Part shown: positions 35,440-45,700 of the stretch, one piece after another
How the letters are laid out: every line of letters starts with the position of its first letter
Numbering within the stretch: the stretch's first letter is position 1
From: Thalassococcus arenae
GTDB taxonomy: Bacteria > Pseudomonadota > Alphaproteobacteria > Rhodobacterales > Rhodobacteraceae
DNA: 64,000 bases
Reading direction: 5' to 3'
NCBI RefSeq assembly: GCF_019104745.1
Contig: NZ_JAHRWL010000001.1
Location: 62,001 to 126,000, forward strand
Notes under the pieces: model-generated
Databases searched by the model: none
Seen by the model: the letters and a program-made list of their open reading frames with translations, nothing else
What the model was told of the DNA's origin: nothing
Position numbers and translations under genes: made by a program

Positions 35440-36363
35440 TCAACCCAACCCAGTGTGACCGAGCGGCGCGGCGGGCACAAGCGGCGCGCGCGGGCGCGGC
35501 TGGACCAGCGCTAGGCCCGCCAGCATCAGCGCCAGGGCCGCCCAGATCCAGCCGCCATAGCCTTCGCCCAGGAACAGCATCGCCCAGGCGACGCCGAACA
35601 GCGTGACGAGGTAACTGACCTGCACGGCAAAGACCGCGCCCGCCGCGCCCACCATCCAGACATAGCCGGTATAGGCGCCCGCATGCAGCAGCGCCGAGGT
35701 CACCAGCGCGGCATCCGGCGCGCCCCAGGGCGCGCGCGGGTCGATGAACTGGCCGGTCAGCAGCGCCAGCGGCAGGGTCAGCACCGCCCCCACCAGCGAG
35801 GCGCCCGCCAGCACCTGCACCGGCCCCAGCCCGCACGTGCCCCAGCGGGCGACGACATTGCCCTCGAGCGCGTAGAAGGCCGAGGCGATCAGCGCCACCG
35901 GGATCCAGGCCGCCTTGGCCGGGTCGGGCAGGCTGGTTTCCGGCAGGACCAGCGCCAGGACGCCCGCCAGGCCAAGCCCCAGCCCGGCGATGCGGCGCCA
36001 GCGGAACCGCTCGAGCCCCAGGGCCAGCGCCACCGGAAAGGCCAGCATCGGGATCGAGCTCAGCAGGATCGACAGCACGCCCGCCGGCAGGTGGATGGCG
36101 GCGGTGTAGGAGGCGATGCCGGGCAGGACCGAGCCCAGCAGCGCGATCACCAGGTAGAGCCGCAACCGGGCGGGATCGAACGGCAGACGCCGCCCGCGCG
36201 CCAGCGTCAACCCGCCGAGCACCGCAAAGCCGATGACCAGTTGCCAGAACAGCAGGCCGAAATGGCGATACCCCTCGGAGACCGCGATCTTGGCCAGCGG
36301 CTGGGTCGCACCCCAGGCCGCGCCGGCCAGCACCAGCACCGCGAAGGGCAGCGCGCGGCTCAC
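35440..36363 (-). CDS. EamA/DMT-superfamily transporter
   Basis: A 307-residue inner-membrane transporter of the drug/metabolite superfamily with ten hydrophobic segments and two EamA repeats (VLVLAGAAWGATQPLAKIAV; IPVALIASAFYALEGNVVAR). It starts with GTG at 36363, overlapping the YmdB-like stop by 4 bp (GTGA), so it is coupled to that gene. The 3' end is 18 bp from the SLC13 gene. Substrate unknown. Confidence 0.88.
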   Translation of the reverse strand: MSRALPFAVLVLAGAAWGATQPLAKIAVSEGYRHFGLLFWQLVIGFAVLGGLTLARGRRLPFDPARLRLYLVIALLGSVLPGIASYTAAIHLPAGVLSILLSSIPMLAFPVALALGLERFRWRRIAGLGLGLAGVLALVLPETSLPDPAKAAWIPVALIASAFYALEGNVVARWGTCGLGPVQVLAGASLVGAVLTLPLALLTGQFIDPRAPWGAPDAALVTSALLHAGAYTGYVWMVGAAGAVFAVQVSYLVTLFGVAWAMLFLGEGYGGWIWAALALMLAGLALVQPRPRAPLVPAAPLGHTGLG

Positions 36364-37172
36364 GGTCCGGCCTGTTGCAGCCGCCCGCCCTGGCGCACCA
36401 TGGTGATCGCGGTCGCCCGGCCGGTGCGGTCGTCGGTTTCGACCAGCACGCCGCTCAGCGTCGCCGCGCCCAGGGCAGGCTGGAACCGTGCCTTGGCCAT
36501 GCCGGTGACGAAGCGGCGCAGCGGCTCGGTCTTCTCCATGCCGATGACGGAATCGTAATCGCCGCACATGCCGGCATCGCTGATATAGCCGGTGCCGCCG
36601 GGCAGCACCTGTGCATCCGCCGTGGGCACATGGGTGTGGGTGCCGGCCACCAGGCTGGCGCGGCCATCGCAGTAATGCCCCACCCCCATCTTCTCGGATG
36701 TCGCCTCGCAATGGATGTCGACGATGATGGCCTGCGCCTGCCCGCCCAGCGGATGGGCCCGCAGGGTCGCGTCCAGCGCCGAGAAGGGATCGTCGAAGGG
36801 CCGCTTCATGAAGATCTGGCCCAGCACCTGCGTCACCAGAACCTTGCGCCCGCGCCGGTCGGAAAACAGCCCCGCACCGCGCCCCGGCGCGCCCTTGGCG
36901 AAATTCAGCGGCCGCAGGATGCGCGGCTCGGTCTCGATGAAGCCCAGCATGTCCTTCTGGTCGAAGGCGTGATCGCCCAGCGTGACCACATCGGCGCCGG
37001 CCTCGAGCAGCGCCTTGGCATGGGCACCGGTGATACCGGCACCCGAGGAGGCGTTCTCGCCATTGACCACGACGAAATCCAGCCGCCAGTCGGCGCGCAA
37101 CCCCGGCAACCGTTCCGTCACCGCCGCGCGCCCCGCGCGCCCCATCACATCGCCCAGAAAGAGGATCCGCAT
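36360..37172 (-). CDS. YmdB-type metallophosphoesterase
   Basis: A 270-residue calcineurin-like phosphoesterase of the TIGR00282/YmdB family, which hydrolyses 2',3'-cyclic nucleotides in characterised members. Metal-binding motifs are MRILFLGDVMGRAGR (residues 1-15), VVVNGENASSG, VTLGDHAFDQ, IVDIHCEATSEK and AGTHTHVPTADAQVL. Length and motif order fit closely. It is coupled to the EamA gene. Confidence 0.93.
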   Translation of the reverse strand: MRILFLGDVMGRAGRAAVTERLPGLRADWRLDFVVVNGENASSGAGITGAHAKALLEAGADVVTLGDHAFDQKDMLGFIETEPRILRPLNFAKGAPGRGAGLFSDRRGRKVLVTQVLGQIFMKRPFDDPFSALDATLRAHPLGGQAQAIIVDIHCEATSEKMGVGHYCDGRASLVAGTHTHVPTADAQVLPGGTGYISDAGMCGDYDSVIGMEKTEPLRRFVTGMAKARFQPALGAATLSGVLVETDDRTGRATAITMVRQGGRLQQAGP

Positions 37173-37252
37173 GGCCGACAGCTATCGCGCATCGGGGCGA
37201 AAGCAAAGCCCCGACCTGCCCCTTCTCCGGTTCGGAAATATCCCGGGGGAGT

Positions 37253-37283
37253 CGCCGCTTGCGGCGGCGGGGGCAGAGCCCCC
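37253..37283. repeat. adjacent GC-rich hairpins between the VCBS and YmdB-like genes
   Basis: GCCGC/GCGGC (37253-37264 region) followed by GGGGG-CAGAG-CCCCC (37269-37283). On the minus strand it lies directly after the VCBS-gene stop and may help end that transcript, although no T run follows. Confidence 0.45.
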
Positions 37284-37287
37284 TTCT

Positions 37288-38022
37288 TCAGCGGCAGGCC
37301 AAGGCCCGCGCGACGGCGGCGGCGCTGTAATCGCCCAAGGCCCGCGCCGACAGCGCGCCGTCGAAACGCACCGCCATCACCCGCCGCCAATCGCCCGAGG
37401 CCAGCACCATTTCCGGGCCGTCGCCGCACTCGCGGATGCCGCCCTCGATGTAATCCCAGCCGATGCGGTGGTTGGAAAAGCCCTCCAGCGCCGCGACCTC
37501 GGTCAGCGCGCCGCCCTCGAACCGCCAGACCCGCAGCACCCGGGCCAGGTGCGGGCGATCGACATAGGCGATCTCGACCGCGCCGTCGCCGTCCAGATCC
37601 GCCGCGCCCACCGGCGCCAGCCAGCGGTTGGGCTGGCCGATATGGGGCGTCGCGCCGATGCGGCCGGTCTCGTCCCAGATCGCCAGGCGTCCGCCGCCGG
37701 TCTGCGAGGCTTCGACCGTGACGACCTCGGCATCGCCGTCGCCGTCCAGATCCGCCAGCCGCGGCGCGATATCCTCGAAGACCAGGTCCTCGGGCAGCAC
37801 CGCGCGCAGCCGGGTGCCGTCATCCAGCACCAGCTCCAGCGCGCCGTATTCGATGGCGTCGCCCAGAACGCCATGCGCATAGCGGGTGGTCGGATCGGTG
37901 TATTCGGCGCGCAGGATATCTGCCGCCGCGCCTTGCCCGGCCAGCCACAGGCAGGCCGCCAGCCCCGCGCCGCGGGCCAAAGACCGCCACGGGCGGGCGG
38001 GCTGTCGCGGCGCCTTCGCCAA
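37288..38022 (-). CDS. exported VCBS/FG-GAP repeat protein
   Basis: A 244-residue protein with an N-terminal signal-like region (SLARGAGLAACLWLAGQGAAA) and two FG-GAP/VCBS calcium-binding loops (LADLDGDGDAEVVTVE near residue 100, GAADLDGDGAVEIAYVD near 150). These predict a beta-propeller-like secreted or periplasmic protein. The proposed start is a TTG at 38022, 2 bp after the ferredoxin stop; no better ATG or GTG start exists downstream of that gene. Function unknown. It belongs to the ferredoxin transcript. Confidence 0.72.
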   Translation of the reverse strand: MAKAPRQPARPWRSLARGAGLAACLWLAGQGAAADILRAEYTDPTTRYAHGVLGDAIEYGALELVLDDGTRLRAVLPEDLVFEDIAPRLADLDGDGDAEVVTVEASQTGGGRLAIWDETGRIGATPHIGQPNRWLAPVGAADLDGDGAVEIAYVDRPHLARVLRVWRFEGGALTEVAALEGFSNHRIGWDYIEGGIRECGDGPEMVLASGDWRRVMAVRFDGALSARALGDYSAAAVARALACR

Positions 38023-38024
38023 GG

Positions 38025-38378
<354 letters not shown>

Positions 38379-38454
38379 TTATCTAGTGGCCCCGGCCCGC
38401 GCCTTCCAGCGGATTTTGCGCGCCTGTCCGCGGGCTTGGACAAAAGCGCGTGAT

Positions 38455-38469
38455 GTTCTATCTTCGTTC
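38455..38469 (+). promoter_or_regulatory. LexA (SOS) box
   Basis: GTTC (38455-38458), 7 nt, GTTC (38466-38469), the exact alphaproteobacterial LexA operator known from Rhodobacter. It lies 2 nt before the ATG of the OB-fold gene, so bound LexA would block its start region. Such a site is expected about once or twice by chance in 64 kb, but placement at a repair-type gene supports function. Confidence 0.7.
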
Positions 38470-38471
38470 AC

Positions 38472-38843
38472 ATGACACATCCCGATTACGACTGGCCCCG
38501 GCCACCGTCCGCCATGACCGCCGCGCAGCTTGACCTGCCGCCCACCGGCGCGCGGGTCACGGTGGCGGGGCTGGTGATCCTGCGCCAGCGGCCCGGCACC
38601 GCCAAGGGGGTGATCTTTCTCACGCTCGAGGACGAGACCGGCGTGGTCAACATCATCGTCTGGCGCAAGCTGTACGAACGGTTCCGCCGGGCGGTGATCG
38701 CCGGGCGGATGCTGCGGGTCACCGGGCGGCTGCAGCGCGAGGCCGGCGTCACCCATGTGCTGGCCGAAGAGATCGAGGATGTCTCGCGCCTGCTCGACCT
38801 GCTGCTGGCCGAGCAGCTTCCCTCGGGCGCCGAAACCGGCTAG
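38472..38843 (+). CDS. stand-alone OB-fold protein like the C-terminus of DnaE2/ImuC
   Basis: A 123-residue protein that matches only the C-terminal OB-fold region of the error-prone DNA polymerase DnaE2 (ImuC): GARVTVAGLVILRQRPGTAK, GVIFLTLEDETGVVNIIVW and RVTGRLQREAGVTHVLAEEI. A complete DnaE2 is over 1,000 residues and no polymerase sequence lies upstream. It begins 2 nt after a LexA box, so SOS induction is likely. It could be a remnant, or a functional single-strand DNA-binding accessory protein. Ribosome site weak. Confidence 0.82.
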   Translation: MTHPDYDWPRPPSAMTAAQLDLPPTGARVTVAGLVILRQRPGTAKGVIFLTLEDETGVVNIIVWRKLYERFRRAVIAGRMLRVTGRLQREAGVTHVLAEEIEDVSRLLDLLLAEQLPSGAETG

Positions 38844-38889
38844 AACCCCGGGCCAAGAGGCGGAGAACGCTGGAACAGGGCCCGGGCAG

Positions 38890-39441
38890 ATGATCCACAA
38901 GGCGCGCGATTGGGCGATCCGTGCTGCGGCGCTTGCGCTGGCGGCGGGCTGCGCCATGCCGCAGGGGGCCGAGGGGCCGGTCGCCACGCGCGCCGCCGCG
39001 CCCGAGGTCGGCGCGCGGGTCGAGACCCTGGCCGATGGCAGTTGCCGGGCCCGCGAGGTGACGCCGGCGGTCTATGAACAGGTGATGGGCGAGGTGCAGG
39101 TGGTGCAGGCCGAGATCGGCGCGGACGGCACGGTGATCCGTCCGCCGGTCTATCGCCGCGCGCCGGTGCCGCGCATCGTGCGCCCGCGTGCCGAGATCAG
39201 CTTCGAGGCGCCCTGCCCGGCCGACATGACCCAGGAATTCATCGCCTCGGTGCAGCGCGCGCTGGCCGCGCGCGGCTATTTCGGCGGCAACGTCACCGGC
39301 CTGCTGGACGGCCCGACCACGGCGGCGATCCGGCGCTACCAGTCCGAACGCGGGTTGCAAAGCGGCCAGCTGTCGCTGGCGACCGCCCGCGACCTGGGTC
39401 TTGTGGCGGTGGCGCGGCCCGGGGGCCGGGCGCGCGGCTAA
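38890..39441 (+). CDS. lipoprotein with peptidoglycan-binding domain
   Basis: A 183-residue lipoprotein (ALALAAGC lipobox, Cys about residue 21) with a C-terminal PG_binding_1 domain (SVQRALAARGYFGGNVTGLL, DGPTTAAIRRYQSERGLQSG). It should anchor to the outer membrane and contact peptidoglycan. Its role beyond that is unknown. It starts 46 bp after the OB-fold gene and overlaps the convergent GNAT gene by 4 bp. Confidence 0.85.
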   Translation: MIHKARDWAIRAAALALAAGCAMPQGAEGPVATRAAAPEVGARVETLADGSCRAREVTPAVYEQVMGEVQVVQAEIGADGTVIRPPVYRRAPVPRIVRPRAEISFEAPCPADMTQEFIASVQRALAARGYFGGNVTGLLDGPTTAAIRRYQSERGLQSGQLSLATARDLGLVAVARPGGRARG

Positions 39442-39944
39442 AGCGCCATCTCGAAGAACAGCATCCGCGCGGCGATCTCGGCGGGCATGTCGGTATAGGG
39501 GCCGCGGCGGCGAAAGCCCAGATCGTCGTAGAGCCGGGCCGCGGCCTGCAGCGGCTGTCCGGTATCCATCACGATGCGCTGAAAGCCCTGCGCCCGGCAC
39601 TGGTCGATCAGTGCCAGCATCAGCGCGCGGCCCGCGCCGAGGCTGCGCGCCGCGGGGGCGACATAGACGCGCTTGATCTCGGCGGTGCCGGGCAGAACGG
39701 TATGGAACATCCCGCAACCGATCGCCTTTCCCTGGTGGCGGGCCAGCTTGATGCCGCCCGCGGGCGGGGCGTGCTCGGTCGCGATCCGGTCCATCAGCGC
39801 GGTGTATTTCTCTTGCGGATAGGCGGCGAGCACCGCGCGCTTGTCATCGGGGCCCAGCGTCAGCAGGAAGGCGCGGTAGTCCCAGCACAACCGCCGCACG
39901 GCGTCGAAATCCTGCGGGCTGGCGGGGTCGGCGATGGCGATCAT
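39438..39944 (-). CDS. GNAT-family N-acetyltransferase
   Basis: A 168-residue acetyltransferase. The acetyl-CoA loop is VYVAPAARSLGAGRALMLAL near residue 92, followed by FQRIVMDTGQPLQAAARLYD and LGFRRRGPYTD. The acceptor (amine, peptide or small molecule) is unknown. A terminator of degP lies upstream of its start. Confidence 0.87.
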   Translation of the reverse strand: MIAIADPASPQDFDAVRRLCWDYRAFLLTLGPDDKRAVLAAYPQEKYTALMDRIATEHAPPAGGIKLARHQGKAIGCGMFHTVLPGTAEIKRVYVAPAARSLGAGRALMLALIDQCRAQGFQRIVMDTGQPLQAAARLYDDLGFRRRGPYTDMPAEIAARMLFFEMAL

Positions 39945-40010
39945 CGGCGGATCTCCGGCGGCTGGGCGGTCAGGCTATTCGCCATCGCCTTGCGATGGAA
40001 CCGGGAAAGG

Positions 40011-40040
40011 AAAAAGGGCGCCCCGGCGGAGCGCCCTTGT
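40011..40040 (-). terminator. intrinsic terminator after degP
   Basis: AAGGGCGC (40014-40021) / GCGCCCTT (40031-40038). On the minus strand it ends in TTTTT, 29 nt after the degP stop. Confidence 0.85.
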
Positions 40041-40068
40041 GATCTTGGCCAGGTGCGGCGTGCAGCGG

Positions 40069-41538
<1,470 letters not shown>

Positions 41539-41689
41539 GCGAAGCTCCTTCGTCTGCGCGGGCCGGCCTTGTCGCGGCCGCCTGCCTTCTGTCATTGTGG
41601 CAAAGATAGGTGCGAAACGGCAACACCAAAGGGTTTCGCCGAATTTTCAAGCAATCGTGAGTTGGCGCGCCCCCGCGGCCGGTGCCGGA

Positions 41690-41735
41690 CAAAACTCTTG
41701 CGAGAGTTTTGCAAGAGTTTTCCGGAAAACTCTTG
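41690..41735. repeat. two adjacent perfect palindromes sharing AAAACTCTTG
   Basis: First palindrome: CAAAACTCT (41690-41698), TGCG, AGAGTTTTG (41703-41711). Second: a 24-bp perfect palindrome at 41712-41735 centred on CCGG, with arms reading CAAGAGTTTT and AAAACTCTTG. Placed between DUF2065's stop and the degP start. No T run follows on either strand. Confidence 0.9.
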
Positions 41736-41749
41736 GCCGGCGCGCAGCA

Positions 41750-41941
41750 TCACCGTTGCGCGATCCAGAGCAGGATCAGCCCGGTGGCCACGGTCGCCAG
41801 CCCCAGCGTCCGCCGGGTTTCGACCGGCATGGCGCGCAGCGCCTCGAGCAGGCGTTCGACAAGCGAAGGGGCCAGCGCATAGACCAGCCCCTCGATCACC
41901 AGGACCAGCGCGATCCCGGTGAGGATATCGGTGCCGGTCAA
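41750..41941 (-). CDS. DUF2065 small membrane protein
   Basis: A 63-residue protein with two hydrophobic segments (LTGIALVLVIEGLVYAL and LGLATVATGLILLWI), DUF2065 type. It overlaps hflC by 4 bp and follows hflK-hflC, the usual alphaproteobacterial gene order. Function unknown; a link to HflKC is inferred from position. Confidence 0.87.
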   Translation of the reverse strand: MTGTDILTGIALVLVIEGLVYALAPSLVERLLEALRAMPVETRRTLGLATVATGLILLWIAQR

Positions 41942-42828
41942 TTCGCCGGCGCCTGCCCGGCCCGTTCGTTCGAGAAATAGTCGAAGAACTGGCTGTCCGG
42001 CGTCATCACCATGGTGGAATTGCCGCCCTGCAACGCCCGCTCATACGCTTGCAGCGAGCGGTAGAAGGCGAAGAATTCCGGGTCGGCGCCAAAGGCTTCG
42101 GCAAAGATCCGGTTGCGTTCGGCGTCGGCCTCGCCTCGGATCACGTTGGCGTCGCGATCGGCCTCGGAGAGGGTTTCCACCACGGTCCGGTCGGCCAGGG
42201 CGCGGACCCGCTGCGCGGCCTCGTTACCGCGGGCGATCTCGTCGGCGGCCTCGCGTTCGCGTTCGGCGCGCATCCGGGCGAAGGTCGCCTCGAGGTTCTG
42301 CGCCGGCAGGTTGGTCTGCTTGAGCCGCACGTCGACCACGTCGAGCCCCAGCGAGCGCGCCTCGGCGCGGGCCTGGTCGCGGATGCGGATCATCAGCCGG
42401 CCGCGATCCTCGGACAGGATGGTGTCCGACGTGACCTGGTCGGCACCCAGCACTTCGCGGATCTTGGAGTTGAGGATCGAGCTGAGCCGGTCCTCGGCGA
42501 AACGGATGCCGCCGACGCCGACGGCCTGGCGGAACTGCACCACGTCCGCGATGCGATAGCGCGCAAAGGCGTCGACCACGAGGCGGCGGTCATCCGACGG
42601 CGTGACCTCGATGGTTTCGGTGTCCAGCGACAGGATCCGGTCGTCGTAGCGCACGACTTCCTGGATGATCGGGATCTTGAACGCCAGGCCCGGATCTTCC
42701 TTGACGGCCTTGATCTGGCCGAATTGCAGGACCAGCGCCTTTTCGCGTTCGTCGACGACGAAGATCGCCGACAAGGCCGCCACCACGGCGATGACCAGAA
42801 CGGGGATGAGATAGGTTGTCTTTTTCAT
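41938..42828 (-). CDS. hflC: HflC, SPFH-domain FtsH regulator
   Basis: A 296-residue membrane protein with an N-terminal transmembrane segment (TYLIPVLVIAVVAALSAIFVV) and a periplasmic SPFH/band-7 domain (VDEREKALVLQFGQIKAVKED). It pairs with HflK to cage the FtsH protease and modulate membrane-protein degradation. It overlaps DUF2065 and follows hflK by one base. Confidence 0.95.
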   Translation of the reverse strand: MKKTTYLIPVLVIAVVAALSAIFVVDEREKALVLQFGQIKAVKEDPGLAFKIPIIQEVVRYDDRILSLDTETIEVTPSDDRRLVVDAFARYRIADVVQFRQAVGVGGIRFAEDRLSSILNSKIREVLGADQVTSDTILSEDRGRLMIRIRDQARAEARSLGLDVVDVRLKQTNLPAQNLEATFARMRAEREREAADEIARGNEAAQRVRALADRTVVETLSEADRDANVIRGEADAERNRIFAEAFGADPEFFAFYRSLQAYERALQGGNSTMVMTPDSQFFDYFSNERAGQAPAN

Positions 42829-42829
42829 C

Positions 42830-43981
42830 TCAGTTGCCTCCCTGCGCGCGCGGCCGGCCGAGTTCGTTCAGCGGCAGGTACGGCACCACGCCGCTGCCCT
42901 GGCCAGAGCCGGTGATGCTTTCGTCGAGGATCATCTTGTCGACCCCGCCCAGCACCTTTTCCATGGTTTCCAGATAGAGCCGGCGGCGGGTCACGTCCTC
43001 GGCCTTGGAGTATTCCTCGAGAACGGCGGAGAAGCGGCTGGCTTCACCGACGGCGTCGTTGACGACCTGGGCGCGGTAGCCCTCGGCCTGCTGGATCGTC
43101 TGGGCCGCTTCACCGCGGGCCTCGGCGACGACGCGGTTGGCATAGGCGTCGGCCTGGCGTTCCAGCCGGTCGCGTTCCTGTTCGGCCGCCTGGACCTCGC
43201 GGAAGCTGTCGATGACTTCGCGCGGCGGGTCGGCGGTTTCGAGGTTGACCCGGACGATGGTGATGCCGCTGTCGTATTCGTCGAGCGTGGCCTGGATGCC
43301 CTCGCGCGCGGCGTCGGCGACGATGCCACGGTCCCGGTTGAGGATGGGTGCGAGGTTGCTGGCCGCGATGATCTCGCGCATGACCGATTCCGACACCGCC
43401 TGCACGGTCAGCTGCGGATCGCGGATGTTGAACAGCAGTTTCGCCGGGTCGTTGATGTTCCAGACCACCTGGAATTCGATATCGACGATGTTGGCATCGG
43501 TGGTCAGCATCAGCCCGTCATTGCCGGCCCGGCCGCCGCCGATATTCTCGGTCCGTTCCGAGGTGACGTTGACGACCTCGGCGGTGACCAGCGGCCAGGG
43601 CGCGAAGTTGAGGCCGGGATTGCCGGTCGAGGCGTATTCGCCCAGGAACAGTTCGACCGACTGTTCTTCGGGCCGCACGGTGTAGAAGCTGGCGAAGGCC
43701 CACATGCCCAGCGCCACGATCAGGCCAAGGCCCACCGTGCCGCGGGTGAAGATCGGCCCGCCGCCCCCGCCGCCGCCGCCGCGGCCTGCGCCGTTGCCAG
43801 AACCGCCGCGCCCGCCCATCAGCACGCGCAGCCGTTCCTGGCCCTTCTTCATCAGCTCGTCGATCTCGGGGATCTGCGGCTCGTCCGGACGGCGCCCACC
43901 GCCCTGTCCCCGGCGCCGATCGTCGTCGCCACCCCGGTTGCCGCCACCGCCGCCCCAAGGGCCGCCGCTGTTTCCTGCCAT
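42830..43981 (-). CDS. hflK: HflK, SPFH-domain FtsH regulator
   Basis: A 383-residue partner of HflC. The N-terminus is Gly/Arg-rich (GGPWGGGGGNRGGDDDRRRG and a later GGRGGSGNGAGRGGG run), then a transmembrane segment (FTRGTVGLGLIVALGMWAFA) and the SPFH domain (RPEEQSVELFLGEYASTGNPG). It is the first gene of hflK-hflC-DUF2065. Three copies of a 15-bp repeat lie just upstream of its start. Confidence 0.95.
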   Translation of the reverse strand: MAGNSGGPWGGGGGNRGGDDDRRRGQGGGRRPDEPQIPEIDELMKKGQERLRVLMGGRGGSGNGAGRGGGGGGGGPIFTRGTVGLGLIVALGMWAFASFYTVRPEEQSVELFLGEYASTGNPGLNFAPWPLVTAEVVNVTSERTENIGGGRAGNDGLMLTTDANIVDIEFQVVWNINDPAKLLFNIRDPQLTVQAVSESVMREIIAASNLAPILNRDRGIVADAAREGIQATLDEYDSGITIVRVNLETADPPREVIDSFREVQAAEQERDRLERQADAYANRVVAEARGEAAQTIQQAEGYRAQVVNDAVGEASRFSAVLEEYSKAEDVTRRRLYLETMEKVLGGVDKMILDESITGSGQGSGVVPYLPLNELGRPRAQGGN

Positions 43982-44006
43982 GAGGTCTGGTCCTTCCTCG
44001 GTCTTT

Positions 44007-44046
44007 TTCGTCAGTGCGTAATTCGTCAGTGTGTCGTTCGTCAGTG
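44007..44046. repeat. three tandem copies of TTCGTCAGTG, 15-bp period
   Basis: Copies begin at 44007, 44022 and 44037, each followed by a variable 5-nt piece. They lie in the 92-bp gap between the gor stop and the hflK start, both on the minus strand, so they may be operators for hflK. No known operator matched. Confidence 0.85.
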
Positions 44047-44073
44047 CCTAACCTGTGCGCGAATGCGCGGAAT

Positions 44074-45519
44074 TCAAGCCGTTCTCACCGGGTTGCGCAT
44101 GGTCACGATTTCTTCGGACATCGTGGGGTGCACCGCCACGGTTCGGTCGAAGTCTTCCTTGGTCGCACCCATCTTGACCGCGATCCCCGCGAGCTGGATC
44201 ATTTCGCCCGCCCCGGGCGCCACGATATGGCAGCCCAGCACGGTGCGGTTGGCCTTGGACACGATCAGTTTCATCAGCACCCGGTCGGGTCGTCCGGCAA
44301 AGGCCGTCTTCATCGGGCGGAACGAAGTGCAGTAGACCTCGATCTCTTCGCGGTCGCGCGCGGCCTCTTCGGTCAGGCCCACGGTGCCCAGTTCGGGCTG
44401 GGTGAAGACAGCGGACGGGATCAGCGCGTGATCGACCGGGGTCGGGTTGCCCCTGAACACCGTTTCGACAAAGGCCATGCCCTCGCGGATCGCGACCGGG
44501 GTCAGGTTGACCCGGTCGGTGACGTCGCCGATGGCGTAGATCGACGGCACCTTGGTCTGGCTGTATTCGTCGACCACGATCTGGCCGCCGCGGCCCAGCT
44601 CGATCCCCAGCGCCCCGAGCCCCATTTCGGCGGTGTTGGGCCGCCGGCCGGTGGCGAACAGGACCTGGTCGTAGACCCGGGTCTGGCCGTTGGTGGCCTT
44701 GACCCAGACCGGACCCTCGCCGCTGTCGGGGGCGGGCTTCGCGCCGATCTGGCGGGCCTCGACAGGGGCCGACATCTGGGCATCGGTGGCTTCGTCGCCG
44801 GTGGCGCGGCGCATCTCGACGATATTGGTGCCGGTGTGCAGGTCGATGCCGCGTTCGCGCATGGATTCGGCGATCAGCCCGCGCGCCTCTTCGTCGAAGC
44901 CGCGCAGGATCTGCGCGCCGCGGTAATACTGGGTCACCTCGACGCCGAGACCCGACAGGATGCAGGCGAACTCGCAGGCGATATAGCCGCCGCCGACGAT
45001 CAGGATGGATTTCGGCAGTTCAGGCAGGTGAAAGAGGTCGTCCGAGACGATGCCGCATTCGGCGCCGTCCATGTCGGGACGCACAGGGTGACCGCCGGTG
45101 GCGATCAGGATGTGCTTGGCGGTCCGGGTCTCGCCGGTGGACAGCTTTACCGTGTGCGGATCGACCAGCGTGGCGCGGGCATCATAGGTTTCGACACCGG
45201 AATTCTTGAGCAACGAGCGGTAGATGCCTTCGAGCCGGTCCAGTTCGGTGTTCAGATGGCCGCAGAAGGTTTTCCAGTCGAACGCGCCGTCGGCGATATC
45301 CCAGCCATAGGCGCGGGCCTCGGACGGCATGTGGGCGAATTCCGAGGCGAAGACCATGAGCTTTTTCGGCACGCAGCCACGGATCACGCAGGTGCCGCCA
45401 TAGCGGTCCATCTCGGCCAGGCCGACCTTGGCCCCGGCCTCGCCCGCCGCGACCCGCGCCGCGCGCACCCCGCCCGAGCCGCCGCCGATGACGAAGAGGT
45501 CGTAGTCGAATGTGGTCAT
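44074..45519 (-). CDS. gor: glutathione-disulfide reductase
   Basis: A 481-residue NADPH-dependent flavoprotein disulfide reductase. FAD site DLFVIGGGSGGVRAAR (residues 7-22), redox pair in GGTCVIRGCVPKKL (C43 and C48), NADPH site ILIVGGGYIACEFA, and the C-terminal catalytic HPTMSEE. The missing N-terminal lysine-rich motifs exclude dihydrolipoamide dehydrogenase. It lies 92 bp upstream of no other same-strand gene except hflK and downstream of rpiA by 231 bp. Confidence 0.94.
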   Translation of the reverse strand: MTTFDYDLFVIGGGSGGVRAARVAAGEAGAKVGLAEMDRYGGTCVIRGCVPKKLMVFASEFAHMPSEARAYGWDIADGAFDWKTFCGHLNTELDRLEGIYRSLLKNSGVETYDARATLVDPHTVKLSTGETRTAKHILIATGGHPVRPDMDGAECGIVSDDLFHLPELPKSILIVGGGYIACEFACILSGLGVEVTQYYRGAQILRGFDEEARGLIAESMRERGIDLHTGTNIVEMRRATGDEATDAQMSAPVEARQIGAKPAPDSGEGPVWVKATNGQTRVYDQVLFATGRRPNTAEMGLGALGIELGRGGQIVVDEYSQTKVPSIYAIGDVTDRVNLTPVAIREGMAFVETVFRGNPTPVDHALIPSAVFTQPELGTVGLTEEAARDREEIEVYCTSFRPMKTAFAGRPDRVLMKLIVSKANRTVLGCHIVAPGAGEMIQLAGIAVKMGATKEDFDRTVAVHPTMSEEIVTMRNPVRTA

Positions 45520-45629
45520 GGATCGGGTCCCGCTGCTTTGGCCAGAGGTATTTCACAAGGGTCGCGGCTTGGCCAGAGGCGCGGGTGGCCCCTGGCTCCG
45601 GTGCGCCGCGCCCGTGGCCGCCGCGGCTT

Positions 45630-45652
45630 GCGTATTTTCGAAAGAGAAGAAG
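45630..45652 (+). repeat. copy of dispersed AGAAGAAG repeat (left arm)
   Basis: GCGTATTTTCG then AAAGAGAAGAAG. With 45701-45723 it forms an inverted pair with a 48-bp loop between gor and rpiA. Confidence 0.8.
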
Positions 45653-45700
45653 CAGCAGAAGGCGCGCAGAGCCGCGGCGGGGGCGCAGGCCGCGTCCTGT

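Noticed and set aside
33494-35458. 654-residue plus-strand frame opposite the SLC13-type transporter
   Set aside because: Low-complexity His/Asp/Gln/Arg-rich antisense translation; the minus strand shows a standard transporter.
41635-41750. CRISPR-like array at the palindromes before degP
   Set aside because: Only palindromic words without equal-length spacers; no cas genes anywhere in the window.
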